A stretch of DNA of 64,000 nt from Luidia sarsii (taxonomy: Eukaryota > Echinodermata > Asteroidea > Paxillosida > Luidiidae): contig OX465102.1 in the NCBI GenBank assembly GCA_949987565.1, forward strand, positions 28,797,768 to 28,861,767, given 5' to 3'. Both the position numbers and the translations under genes were made by a program. Shown one piece after another: positions 52,501-62,823 of the stretch. The notes under the pieces were generated by a model that was not told the origin of the DNA, did no database searches, and saw nothing but the letters and a program-made list of their open reading frames with translations. Each line of letters begins with the position of its first letter. Positions within the stretch are counted from its first letter, which is position 1.

Positions 52501-55500
52501 TTCGGACACGCATTTTTTAAACCGATCGGGTTAAAACGGTAGTTTTTAGCGAATTTAAAACGCTGTCTGAACGTACCCTTTGTTGGACAGTATGCTATGA
52601 TCGCTATATTATTTACGATATTGTTTGGATTTCATTTCTGAGCTCCTCTATCCCTCTATTTTTTTCAGGGAACCAGAGGAAAGTTTGCAGTTCAAGACCA
52701 AACTAGGTGAGTTGTTTTTTGATGATGGCTACAATCCAAGACACTGCCCAATTTGTCGTCCACTTTGTTGAGCATGTTCATGGTTGTGTGAGGTGAGGTG
52801 GAGTCGGCTGCCTCGTGCCTTGTGCGTTCTACGATCTCTGCTCATTGCTCGCAGCGCATGTGGTAGATATACCCCGCAGTGGTAGTGCAGTGACATTGTA
52901 ATCAATGGGTCTTTGGAAGACATTAATCAAGGTGTATGAAATCATTTGCTCGATCGATGAAAGCATTACATCTGGAGTCTACCACTGGTGAACACAAGGG
53001 CAAGGCCCCCGATCATCCAAACTCAACGGTACAAGTACATGTACATGTACTACGAGTTCATAACACGATTAGAATGCAACCGCAGAACAAAGGATGGAAT
53101 TCTTTGGCTATGACTCGCTAGCCACTGGCCAGTGACTTCCTCAGACTTGAGGTTTGTGCGTATCATTAAGCCATAGCCAGTGACCTCCATCCTCCCAACT
53201 TTTGTTCACTTTTGCTTTTCACCGTCGTGGTGTGCAACTCCTACACACCCCAGCCGATTCTCTCCTGTCGGCCTCCCGAATAACGGGCAGAGCACAAACT
53301 GTCCCGAAACAGCTAAAATCGGATTTTTCTCAGAGCCCCGCACATTCTCGCAAGAGATTATGATAAACGGTGTCACCCATCGGTGTCTCCCTCGTCCCAC
53401 CCGTCAGCACGCAACATCTACCGCAGCCTGTTCAAGACCAAGCTGTCGGAGCGCAACGAGCTCTTTCTGCCCGGCCGCATGGCCTACAAGGTGGAACTAG
53501 AGGACGACTACCTGGAGACGGACATCCCCACGACGGTCATCCGCAGCAAGGCAGACTGCCCCACCATGGAGGTAAGGCCCAACCTCTCCCAAGCTGCTGG
53601 TCTCGTGGGGACAGTCACCAGGGATGTAAAAGACTTCCGGAAATTGTCGGATTTCCGGAAATGGCGTGAAAAATGATCTCAAACCTGTATCTCAAACTGC
53701 TCAATTCTATCGGTTAAAACCTGAAGGGCACCTGCACCCCTTCCGTGAATCTCGCAGTCGCATCTCTCAGGTCGCGTAAGCGCTCACTCGCAGTCGCACA
53801 ATTTATTGGCCTTCGGTGATTTTCAAGAAATGACTTTGTTGGTCACTTACATCCCTGAGTCACCATAAATAGGAGGGTGCGATTCTTGCACCAGCTTCCA
53901 GGCAGGATGGAGACTGCCTCCTGACGACAAGCAGAGTACACACTGCTCGAAACGCAAACCAATTAATAATTATAACGATAATGATATAGTGATAACTGCC
54001 GGTTTTTCTTTTTGGGGCCGACAGTCACAAACCACGCTGACAACCAATGACATCGTCATCAACAAGCTGACGCAGATCCTCTCCTACCTGAGGCAAGGCC
54101 AGCGAGGCAAGAAGCTCAAGAAGAAGGACAAAGGTGAAGACATCAAGTGATGGGGGCTCCAGTATGGGGCGTCTCGGTGCATTAACCACTTTGCGCCGGG
54201 GTTTTTTTTCAGCGCCGATGACCGCCATACGGGTTTTTTTTTAACAATGCATCATTTTCAAATCTCGCTAAAACAATCTGAACAATATATTTCTGCGAAA
54301 TAACTCGATGAGGGTATACAATGTGTACATAAGAGTACAATCTGGCACAATTCGGACATCGTTGTGGCTTTTGTCAAGAGATTATCCGTTTGAAAGAGGG
54401 CCCATTGTGCGTCGTCAATGGACCGTAATAGATGGTGTATGGTGCTGTCAATCCCTGACTGCAGACTCCAGCCTCCACTCCAGGCAGTCAAATCTTCGAG
54501 TTGGTCAGCCACAATTGAGCGTACAGATTACGGTAAAGAATGTGGGGGGAATTCCAATGCCAGACCGACGACCGTTGGGCTGTGTGGCATGCAAAGAGAA
54601 TGTCCCCCGCGTGCTTTCAGCGGCAGTGCTGTATCCCTCGATCCTCCACAGTAAAAGTCCCACAATTGCACAATTACTGCTGCTAATCTTGCTATTCAAG
54701 ATGACGGCCAGAGCATACTGGTCGAAACGTCGAGTTACCACTCAGGTTCTTTTCAGAACCAAACCTCTTCCTTTAGAGACCTGATACATGGTGTCACCGC
54801 AAACCTTCCTATATTGAGTATTGCCTGATTTAAAACAAATGAATGATTGGTTTGAATCATCTCTGACCCCGAATTTCTTTTTCTTTGCGATTACAGGGAA
54901 AGGCAAGGATGATAAACTAGAGAAAGACAAGCAGCCAGGAGCTGATGATAGGTAAAGCAATGTTGCCATACTTAAAGCCCCTACACAACATTGGTATGAT
55001 CGAAAAGCAGAAATGTTCACAGATTTACATGAAACTTATACAGGTGATATACAAAAATGTTGCAAACTGCTTACTGACTAAAATTACCAAAAAGTAAATC
55101 TAAAATTTAGTGGGCCTGACGTTAGGTCCTGCTACGTCAGGCCCACTAAATTTTAGAAACTTATTCAGTTTGAAGATGGTTATAGTAGAGATTTCGCACT
55201 GAAATATTTCTGCCTAAAATGTCGTATTTTTGGAGAAAAGAGTAAAAGAAATCGTTTACGTATCACCGAGATCTAAACTATTTTTCGGAACAGTACATTG
55301 AATGCTGCATTTTCGCGAAACAAATGAAGTGGTTTTCACGATTTTCTCGAGACTCGGTTGGTGGATTGAGCTGAAATTTTCACAGGTGTGCTATTTCATG
55401 CATATGTTGGATCAGACAACGTGTGGATGCTATTCTTTGACCTCGACCAATGTTGTGTAGGGGCATTAAGATAGGTTGCCGGCTGTGCTAGTGTAGATGT

Positions 55501-58500
55501 CTCAACCACTTGATCACACAGCTTGTTGAAGACTTAATGCAGGGCTTGAATTTCAGAAAAAGAAATGTACTAGGCAACAGGTCTAGTAACTGAAGACTCT
55601 TACTGGACCTGAACTAGATTTTTTTACAAGACCTGTGCCATAAATATATATATTTGTTTAATTGCACACAGTGAAAGGAATTCCATGAGAAAATGCTGTT
55701 TACTTGTACCAGTACAGGTCAAAAAAAATAAAATGTACAGTATTCGAGTGCCATTTTCTTCATGGTGCAATAAAAAAAAACACTAGACAGCCGGTCCAGT
55801 GCAGTCACACTCAGCTCTAGAATGACGCTGAAATCACTAGACTTGGTCCACGGTCTAGTGGATATTTCGAGCCCTGCATAATGTATCTGCATGTACTTCG
55901 GGACGGTTAATAAAGACCGCTGATGGTAAATGTGCGATAGGGTTGACGGCTTGTGAAGAGGAAATTCTCATGAGACTTAAGGCTTTGCATGGTGGGTGAA
56001 TCAATATAGGAAGGTTTGCGGTGAACACCATGTATCAGGTCTCTTAAAGGAAGAGGTATGGTTCTGAAAAGAACCTGAGGGTAACTCGACGTTTCGACCA
56101 GTATGCTCTGGCCGTCATCAGGAGAATGATGACGGCCAGATGACGTCCTGATGACGGCCAGAGCATACTGGTCGAAACGTCGAGTTACCCTCAGGTTCTT
56201 TTCAGAACCATACCTCTTCCTTTAAGAGACCTGATACATGGTGTTCACCGTAAACCTTCCTATAAGGAAATTCTCAACTCATCCTTGTCCCACCCGTCTC
56301 GTCTCTCCTCAGCATTTTCGCCGACATTGGCGACTACGCTCCAAGCTTCACCAAGGACAAGCCGCCGGCCAAGGACCGTGACAGCACCAGGGACAAGGAC
56401 AAGGACAGGGACAGGGACAGGGACCGGGACCGGGACCGGGACAGGGAGCGCGACAGGGACCGCGACCGCGACCGAGACAGGCACCGGGCGGGCGGAGAGA
56501 GGGGAGACCGCGAGAGGGGTCGCGGCGGGGAGCGGGACAGGGAGCGGGACAGGGAACCAGACCGTCGGTCCAGGAGCTACTTTGAGAGGCCCAAGGTGGA
56601 GGATGAGGTAAGCGTTAGAATGAGGAGTGTGGACTTAGACATGGCTGGTGTTCATATGATATAGCAACTTTGCAACAGGAGATTCATAAGGCTGGGACAT
56701 CCTCCACTGCTGTCTATTCACTGACTGTCTTGCTCTTGTTCATGTGTCCACCATTGTCTGTCTCTCTCCTTCTCATAAGGCTGGGACATCCTTCCTCCAC
56801 TGCTGTCTATTGTTTGCTGACTGTCTTGCTCTTGTCCATGTGTTCCACCCTTGTCTGTCTCTCTCCTCATAAGGCTGGGACATCCTCCCTCCACTGCTGT
56901 CTATTGTTTGCTTACTGTCTTGCTCTTGTCCATGTGTTTCACCCTTGTCTGTCTCTCCTTCTCATAAGGCTGGGACATCCTCCCTCCACTGCTGTCTATT
57001 GTGTGCTGACTGTCTTGCTCTTGTCCATGTGTTCCACCCTTGTCTGTCTGTCTCCTTCTCATAAGGCTGGGACATCCTCCCTCCACTGCTGTCTATTGTG
57101 TGCTGACTATCTTGCTCTTGTCCATGTATTCCACCCTTGTCTGTCTCTCTCCTTCTCATAAGGCTGGGACATCCTCCCTCCGCTGCTGTCTATTCACTGA
57201 CTGTCTTGCTCTTGTTCATGTGTCCACCCTTGTCTGTCTCTCTCCTTCTCATAAGGCTGGGACATCCTCCCTCCACTGCTGTCTATTGTGTGCTGACTGT
57301 CTTGCTCTTGTCCATGTGTTCCACCCTTGTCTGTCTCTCTCCTTCTCATAAGGCTGGGACATCCTCCCTCCACTGCTGTCTATTGTGTGCTGACTGCCTT
57401 GCTCTTGTCCATGTGTTCCACCCTTGTCTGTCTCTCTCCTTCTCATAAGGCTGGGACATCCTCCCTCCACTGCTGTCTATTGTGTGCTGACTGTCTTGCT
57501 CTTGTCCATGTGTTCCACCCTTGTCTGTCTCTCTCCTTCTCATAAGGCTGGGACATCCTCCCTCCACTGCTGTCTATTGTGTGCTGACTGTCTTGCTCTT
57601 GTCCATGTGTTCCACCCATGTCTGTCTCACTCCTTCTCATAAGGCTGGGACATCCTCCCTCCACTGCTGTCTATTGTGTGCTGACTGTCTTGCTCTTGTC
57701 CATGTGCTTGTCTGTCTCTCCTTCTCATAAGGCTGGGACATCCTCCCTCCACTGCTGTCTATTGTGTGCTGACTGTCTTGCTCTTGTCCATGTGTTCCAC
57801 CCTTGTCTGTCTGTCTCCTTCTCATAAGGCTGGGACATCCTCCCTCCACTGCTGTCTATTGTGTGCAGACTGTCTTGCTCTTGTCCATGTGTTCCACCCT
57901 TGTCTGTCTCTCCTTCTCATAAGGCTGGGACATCCTCCCTCCACTGCTGTCTATTGCTTGCTGACTGACTTGCTCTTGTCCATGTGTTCCACCCTTGTCT
58001 GTCTCTCTCCTTCTCATCCTCCCTCCACTGCTGTCTATTGTGTGCTGACTGTCTTGCTCTTCTCCATGTGTTCCACCCCTGTCTGTCTCTCCTCATGAGG
58101 CTGGGACATCCTCCCTCCACTGCTGTCTATTGTGTGCTGACTGTCTTGCTCTTGTCCATGTGTTCCACCCCTGTCTGTCTGTCTCCTTCTCATGAGGCTG
58201 GGACATCCTCCCTCCACTGCTGTCTATTGCTTGCTGATTGTCTTGCTCTTGTCCATGTGTTCCACCCTTGTCTGTCTCACTCCTTCTCATAAGGCTGGGA
58301 CATCCTCCCTCCACTGCTGTCTATTGTGTGCTGACTGTCTTGCTCTTGTCCATATGCTTGTCTGTCTCTCCTTCTCATAAGGCTGGGACATCCTCCCTCC
58401 ACTGCTGTCTATTGTTTGCTGACTGTCTTGCTCTTGTCCATGTGTTCCACCCTTGTCTGTCTGTCTCCTTCTCATAAGGCTGGGACATCCTCCCTCCAGT

Positions 58501-61500
58501 GCCTCCACCGCTGCCTATTGTGTGCTGACTGTTGTCCATGTGTTCCCACCCTTGTCTGTATCTCTCCTCGATGTGACACCAGGTGGTCTGGGGTCTGCCT
58601 CTTCTCCTCTGCTTTCCACATAAGCTAGGCATTAATGTAAAGAACAACTCTTTTTTCCCTGCAGCCTGCTCCCCCTAAGCGAAGTTCCAACGCCAAGGAT
58701 CTGGCCACGATGATCAACGAGAAATACGGAAAGGTAAAAATAAAAGCAAGGGCAAACCCTAACTTTCACCCCCCTTTGTCTTCCAATTATGCTTCAGAAA
58801 GGCCCATTATGAATAAATTCCTGTGAAATCCTTGTTCAAGCAAGGAATAAGTTTTTGGTTTTTGGTTTTCCGTTTTGCTGAAAATTGGAGAACAACTGAA
58901 GTCACAACAATTCAATGACATTTTACCCTTAAAGTGATTTACAAAAATGTTGCAAACTGATTACTGACTAAAATTCACATGGGAACACTAACACCATGCA
59001 GCTTTCTGATAATCCTTCTTTTGTGTTCACTTCTTCACACTTCTCTCTTTGATCTTTCCCCCTCTTTTCACTAATCCCTACCCTACTCCTTGCCCTTCCC
59101 TTTGATCTCACCCTACCAGCTTTACTCTTTGTCCTTTGTTTCTCATCCGTGTCCTATTCACTCTCTTCCCCCTTCCTCAGTGTACATGTACATGTATCTG
59201 TGTTGTCCTTGTCACTCTGCCTTTGAGAAAGGTCCTGCTAGGATCGAAACGTCAGGCCCACTAAATTTTAAGATTTGCATTTTGGTAATTTTAGTCAGTA
59301 CCATAAGCAGTTTGCAACATTTTTGTAACTCACATTTTACCCTTCTTATATATCAACACTGATCACCTACGTTTGTGACTTTTCTTGCTGTTGAGCATTG
59401 GTATTGATGGCGTCTATTTCCTTTGGATGGGCATTGCTTCAGGTTGAGCCCCGAGGAGAGGAGAGGTTTGCTGGGACGATGACCGCAGTCGACTTGGCGG
59501 CCTCACAGGCCAAGGAAAAGGAGAGAGGGTAAGAGGACGCTCCCCCTGTCTGCGCCTAGTGCTAGACAAAGCCAATTCTCGGGGTCAGAGAAAAGCGCAC
59601 CAGACTATTTGCCCACACAGTCGGTCTTGATTTGGTTCTCACTGCCTCTAATGGAGGAATCAGGAGATTATGGCATGTGTACTCCCAGCCCAGGGTTGGG
59701 TTGGGTTGGGTTGGGTTGGGTTAGGTTGGGTTGGGTTGGGTTGACTTAGGTTGGATTGGGTTGGGTTAGGTTGGGTTGACTTGGGTTGGGTTGGGTTGGT
59801 TGGTTAGGTTGGGTTGGGTTGGGTTGGGTTGGGTTGGGTTGACTTGGGTCGACTTGGGTTGGGTTGGGTTGAGTTAGGTTGACTTGGGTTGACTTGGGTT
59901 GGGTTGGGTTGGGTTGGGTTGGGTTGGGTTGGGTTGGGTTGGGTTGGAATGGGAAGGGGTTGGGCATGTTGGAAGTTCGACGGGATGATATGAAGAAGAA
60001 GAAGAGGCAGACAGAAAAAGAGATGGGAGGACAACATGACAGAGTGGACATGGCTGAGTCTGAGTGAAGCCCTTCGGAAAGCAGAAAGGAGAGAGGGCCG
60101 GAGAAAGGTGGTCGACAGAGTGTTGTTGATGCCCAAACGGTCTACCAGACTAAGGGACAAGTGAAGTGAAATGAAAGATCTCAAGTGCAATGCCCCCTTG
60201 GCTTTCTTGTCGCAGCATTGCCTTCAAGGTGGATGACGGGAAGCGACAGAAGGGAAACAAGAATGACTTTGTGGACAGCTACGCCGAGTGCTACCCAGGG
60301 TAAGTCAGTTCTGTACACACGGCCAGGCTGGGAACTCGTCATTATCTCACAAGATCTTTACAAAATAAGCCTCGAATTGAGACCAGGGGCCGATTTCACA
60401 AAGCGTTAAGACTAGTCCGATCTCCAGTTAGGACTAGTAACTCGTCCTAACTTTACGACCCGTCTTAAGTTCATAAAGATCGATTTCAGAAAAGTTAGGA
60501 CGAGTCAGACTCGTCCTAACTTCCACGGCAACGGCGCCGAACAAGTCCTAACTTTAATACTGGTGTAGGGTAGTCTTAACTGTTGAGTTTGTGTAATAAA
60601 CTCTGTCCAATGTTACACTTTCCATGAATCATGGCGCTTATTCTTTTGCTCGAATGCTTACGGTCAACTTGAGCTTTAGGCATGATGATGATGAACGCTA
60701 CGGAGAACACTGCTAATACTAAAGTGCTGTTCACTGCTGTAATATTTAACTACCCCCCCCCCCCCCCCCCCCGGGAGCTAAAACACCATAAAACCAGGTG
60801 TTGTTTGGTTGCAGTCTTTCAGATGACATTTCCAAAAATTAGTTTAGAGCCAAAAATTCCACCCGTTAACTCGCCAATCAGCCATAATTATTTACTGTGC
60901 GCTTGAGTTCGTAATTTCTCGACGACTGTTTCGTTGGAAAATTGTAACAATTGTGAACATTTCTGTTTTTTTTATCTTACCAATGTTGCGTAGGGGCTTT
61001 AAGACGCGTTTTGTAAAACTGATCCTGTGATCCGTCTCAGCTAGGATCAATCCTACGACTGGGACTAGTCCTAAGTAGTAAGACTGGTCCTAAGTCAGGA
61101 CTACCTTTGTGAAATCGGCCCCAGGAAAGACCATCTCGAACAGTCTTCCTGCTGGCAAAAATATCAAACTCCGGCCTAGAATCCTTCAAGAGACTGGTGC
61201 ATCAGTACCTCCTTGACCCTGAATTGAATGAATTTCTTTTTTTTCTGCCTCGGAGAAAGGTCCTGCTAGGATCGTAACACCAGACCCTGCTCGTGTTTTT
61301 TGCTTTTATTTTATTTTTCATAAATTTAGAGTTTGTGACATTTTGAACCTAGCAGCTTTCTCAACAGTGGAAATATGTTTTTGGTAAATGATTATGGAAT
61401 GTATTCTTTGATTTGAGCTGCAGTGAATCAGAGGTTTAGCCTTGTGAGGTGCAATGTTGCTTTGTGTGGCTATTTTTAAACAATGCACGGTACAGACTAA

Positions 61501-62125
61501 AAGCAAAAGGCATGTCCTGATTTTGTTTAGGACTTCACTTCATAACAGTGCTTTTTTGTGGGACTTCATGCAGCTCTTGTGGCAAGATTAAAGAAGTTTA
61601 AGAGAGGGTTTAGAAAGAGGAAATTTCAAAGCAAAAAGCAAAAGGCATGTCCTGATTTTGTTTAGGACTTCACTTCATAATAATGCTTTTTTGTGGGACT
61701 TCATGCAGCTCCTGTGGCAAGATTAAAGAAGTTTAAGAGGGGGTTTAGAAAGAGGAAATTTCAAAGCAAAAAGCAAAAGGCATGTCCTGATTTTGTTTAG
61801 GACTTCACTTCATAATAATGCTTTTTTTGTGGAACTTTATGCAGCTTCTGTGGCAAGATTAAAGAAGTTTAAGAGAGGGTTTAGAAAGAGGAAATTTCAA
61901 AGCAAAAAGCAAAAGGCATGTCCTGATTTTGTTTAGGACTTCACTTCATAATAATGCTTTTTTGTGGGACTTCATGCAGCTCTTGCGGCAAGATTAAAGA
62001 AGTTTAAGAGAGGGTTTAGAAAGAGGAAATTTCAAAGCGTGATTGTGATTGTTCTCAGAGCTGCGGAGACAGCAGATGCCCTTGATGATTCCGACGACGA
62101 AGTGGACTACAGCAAAATGGACTTG
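43510..62125 (+). CDS. IK: IK/RED spliceosomal protein (C-terminus beyond window)
   Basis: Sixteen coding exons: 43510-43519, 44768-44843, 45326-45424, 46606-46735, 49013-49107, 49977-50091, 51464-51555, 52669-52706, 53408-53571, 54025-54133, 54897-54951, 56313-56607, 58665-58733, 59443-59528, 60216-60299, 62059-62125. All phases match and encode 528 residues. The start MPER spans the first intron, like human IK. Conserved marks include [13 protein letters not shown] (36-48), [16 protein letters not shown] (116-131), [18 protein letters not shown] (156-173), [13 protein letters not shown] (233-245), [20 protein letters not shown] (276-295), an Asp/Arg repeat (about 353-400) and [11 protein letters not shown] (517-527). 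RED pairs with SMU1 in the B complex. The final domain (about 85 residues in human) is not in the window; a Penelope-like element lies in the intron after 62125. Confidence 0.98.
43834..44040. mobile_element. P-like MITE in IK intron 1
   Basis: Same TIRs as 24517-25299 and 30589-30773, with flanks TTTTAGTA/TTTTGGTA (one mismatch). About 206 bp, no ORF. A fragment of the MULE-like family follows at 44120-44204. Confidence 0.7.
44290..44725. repeat. Family F element, long form with about 240-bp body
   Basis: Inverted end segments (44345-44430 and 44672-44712) enclose a G/A-rich body (GATCAAAGGGAAGGGCAAGG) ending in the palindrome AAGAAGGATTATC/GATAATCCTTCTT. The same body, inverted, is in the copy at 58930-59335, so it belongs to the element. 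Confidence 0.75.
45870..45960. repeat. Family F foldback with near-canonical hammerhead core
   Basis: Read on the minus strand, the left arm has stem I GCCT/AGGC, core CCGATGA (canonical CTGANGA with one change), a stem-loop and GAAACTTC. It links family F to hammerhead ribozymes. Located in IK intron 3. Confidence 0.65.
46024..46538. mobile_element. Foldback element family C, copy 2
   Basis: TIRs TTAAGCCGCGTCTGCACTGG / complement, with internal GGTAAACT and ACCGAG blocks in both orientations. It ends about 70 bp before the IK exon at 46606-46735. Confidence 0.7.
47505..47672. repeat. Dispersed repeat I (three copies in IK introns)
   Basis: Shares CTCGCAGTCGC and ATTGGCCTTC blocks and the terminal TACATCCCT with 53626-53867 and 62148-62335. 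All are in the same orientation in IK introns. Confidence 0.6.
47893..48867. mobile_element. Foldback element of about 975 bp in IK intron 4
   Basis: The ends TTTTAAAGGTCAACCGAAG and the inverted CAGTTGACCTTTAAAA border a region with further inverted blocks (GACGTCACCGGATGAACGC near 48067, and its imperfect complement near 48675). Plus-strand and minus-strand frames of about 70 codons inside match nothing I know. Confidence 0.55.
49648..49815. repeat. Family F foldback
   Basis: Inverted arms meet at about 49755. The outer part ACTGACTAAAATTACC is conserved. Located in IK intron 5. Confidence 0.8.
50505..50915. repeat. 33-bp minisatellite in IK intron 6
   Basis: About 12 units of period 33 carrying CGGTCTATTGGATAGAAACA, with small substitutions (GTGGTCGC / GTGATCAC / GCGGTTGC). 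The flanking sequence (50170-50345) has two diverged copies of a block containing AATAGACCGATTG in the opposite orientation. Because 33 is a multiple of 3, frames remain open on both strands. Confidence 0.95.
51800..52075. repeat. Family F foldback
   Basis: Near-perfect inverted arms of about 130 bp, centred near 51907 (AAGAGAGTGAAAAAACTCTCTT), each with the GGCCTGACGTTTCGATCC-type signature. Located in IK intron 7. Confidence 0.85.
52330..52582. repeat. Foldback repeat with AACGCTG ends
   Basis: Inverted ends (AAACAACGCTGCCTGA / TTAAAACGCTGTCTGAACG) with internal CCGATCGGTTTTTAGC and its complement. Located in IK intron 7. Confidence 0.5.
53626..53867. repeat. Dispersed repeat I, copy 2
   Basis: Begins near GGGATGTAAAAGACTTCCGG and ends TTACATCCCTG, so it has short inverted ends. 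Located in IK intron 9. Confidence 0.6.
53921..53956 (+). ncRNA. Hammerhead-like motif, probably decayed
   Basis: CTGACGA (position 7 is free in the consensus) is followed by an AGCAG/CTGCT stem-loop and GAAACGCA. The expected U before the cleavage site is replaced and the first stem II pair is missing, so activity is doubtful. Located in IK intron 9, sense orientation. Confidence 0.35.
54698..54822 (+). repeat. Family G single arm
   Basis: Contains stem II and GAAACGTC as in the other copies, but AAGATGA in place of CTGATGA. It ends with the family tail ACCGCAAACCTTCCTATA. Located in IK intron 10. Confidence 0.7.
54971..55468. repeat. Foldback repeat with CCCCTACACAACATTGG ends, containing a family F fragment
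   Basis: The ends AAAGCCCCTACACAACATTGG and its complement enclose about 450 bp, into which a family F fragment (55040-55157) is inserted. A related end occurs near 60980. Confidence 0.6.
56088..56121 (-). ncRNA. Hammerhead ribozyme core (predicted), antisense to IK
   Basis: Minus strand: CTGATGA (56121-56115), 7-bp stem II with a 6-nt loop, GAAACGTC ending at 56088. CTC/GAG gives 3 bp of stem I. Confidence 0.6.
56148..56181 (+). ncRNA. Hammerhead ribozyme core (predicted), sense in IK intron 11
   Basis: Plus strand: CTGATGA (56148-56154), stem II CGGCCAG/CTGGTCG, GAAACGTC ending at 56181. The 5' flank differs from the other copies, so stem I is reduced to about 2 bp. Together with the opposite-strand copy it can form a long hairpin, which would compete with the ribozyme fold. 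Confidence 0.55.
56685..58510. repeat. About 97-bp tandem satellite in IK intron 12
   Basis: Roughly 19 units, each carrying AAGGCTGGGACATCCTCCCT, GCTGTCTATTGTGTGCTGAC and TGTTCCACCCTTGTCTGTC, with unit lengths varying through small deletions. It fills nearly all of the intron between the exons at 56313-56607 and 58665-58733. Confidence 0.95.
58930..59335. repeat. Family F element, long form (inverted body)
   Basis: Carries the same body as 44400-44640 in the opposite orientation, then ACATGTACATGTATCTG and the hammerhead-like GAAACGTC segment and tail. About 400 bp, possibly near full length. Located in IK intron 13. Confidence 0.75.
59693..59946. repeat. (TTGGG)n pentanucleotide microsatellite
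   Basis: About 250 bp of GGGTT units, with occasional GGTTA and GACTTGGGT variants. Located in IK intron 14. Confidence 0.95.
60386..61124. mobile_element. Foldback element of about 740 bp in IK intron 15
   Basis: The ends GGGGCCGATTTCACAAAG / CTTTGTGAAATCGGCCCC are followed by inverted GACTAGTCC / GGACTAGTC blocks. It contains a run of about 18 C at 60754-60772. No ORF family is recognised. Confidence 0.65.
61500..62050. repeat. 135-bp tandem repeat (four units) abutting an IK exon
   Basis: The units carry AAAAGGCATGTCCTGATTTT and AAGAGGAAATTTCAAAGC with a period of 135-136 bp. The last unit ends about 20 bp before the exon at 62059-62125, so its polypyrimidine tract lies right beside the array. 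Confidence 0.9.
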
Positions 62126-62435
62126 GTAAGTCACCGCATGTATTCCATCAGGGATGTAAGACTGTAAAAACCCTCAACCCGTGAAAAACCCTAAAAACTG
62201 AAGGGTGCGTGCACTCCTGCCGGGAATCTCGCAATCGCATCTCTCGGTCGCGTAAGCTCTCACTCGCAGTCGCACAATTGATTGGCCTTCGGTATTTTTC
62301 AGGAAATGACTTTTGTCTGTCATTTATATCCCTGTTCTATCATATATGGCACAAAGGGGCCTCCTTACATGAGAGCTCTCTTGAGGTCCCTTTGGCTGTT
62401 TACAAAATGAAGGCTTAGGCTCGGGCTTAGGCTTC

Positions 62436-62708
62436 GGTGTCGGTCATATGTGACCAGGCACAATGACATGAGGAATATCCCACCAAAACACTTTTTGAGT
62501 AAACAACGCCTAAAGTTAAAGTATCTTTACATTTCGATCACAAATAAATTTTCTTTTTTTGGTATTTTTCGGAAATTTTAAGTATTAGAGGATAATATAT
62601 TTTGATATCATTTGAAAGCTAATGGTATACTCTTTCACATCATTAGAAAATCTCAAAATCTCAAAAGTGGGGTTTTTCCTCAATATGCTGTGCCCGGTCA
62701 CATACATA
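62436..62708. repeat. Foldback repeat family D, copy 2
   Basis: Inverted ends CATATGTGACCAGGCAC / GTGCCCGGTCACATAC. Same family as 15394-15882, reversed. It directly adjoins the Penelope-like element. Confidence 0.65.
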
Positions 62709-62789
62709 GAAATGAAAGGGTTGTTCATCGCGGTGGTGTAGACAATTAGAAGGGTGATCAAAGTCACGCGATGTGTCGTTGCTAGAAGC

Positions 62790-62823
62790 GACGTTTCGGT
62801 TGCTAACTGCTAACCTTCATCAG
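62790..62823 (-). ncRNA. Hammerhead ribozyme core of the Penelope-like element (predicted)
   Basis: Minus strand: CTGATGA (62823-62817), stem II GGTT..GC/GC..AACC with a bulged A and an AGTTA loop, GAAA (62797-62794), CGTC with predicted cleavage after 62790. Hammerheads near the terminal repeats of Penelope-like elements are established knowledge. The self-complementary ACGT replaces stem III. The TGA stop of the upstream ORF is part of the CTGATGA. Confidence 0.7.

Larger units (their letters stand above)
55972..56263. repeat. Family G foldback with intact hammerhead cores on both strands
   Basis: Inverted arms of about 125 bp meet near 56135. The outer tails are GGTTTGCGGTGAACACC and its complement. 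It ends 49 bp before the IK exon at 56313-56607. Confidence 0.85.

Noticed and set aside
53921..53956. Calling this an active hammerhead ribozyme
   Set aside because: The residue before the cleavage site and the first stem II pair do not fit the consensus; listed only as a decayed motif.
59693..59946. (TTGGG)n as a telomere or interstitial telomeric repeat
   Set aside because: The unit is a pentanucleotide, not TTAGGG, and lies within an IK intron; it is an ordinary microsatellite.
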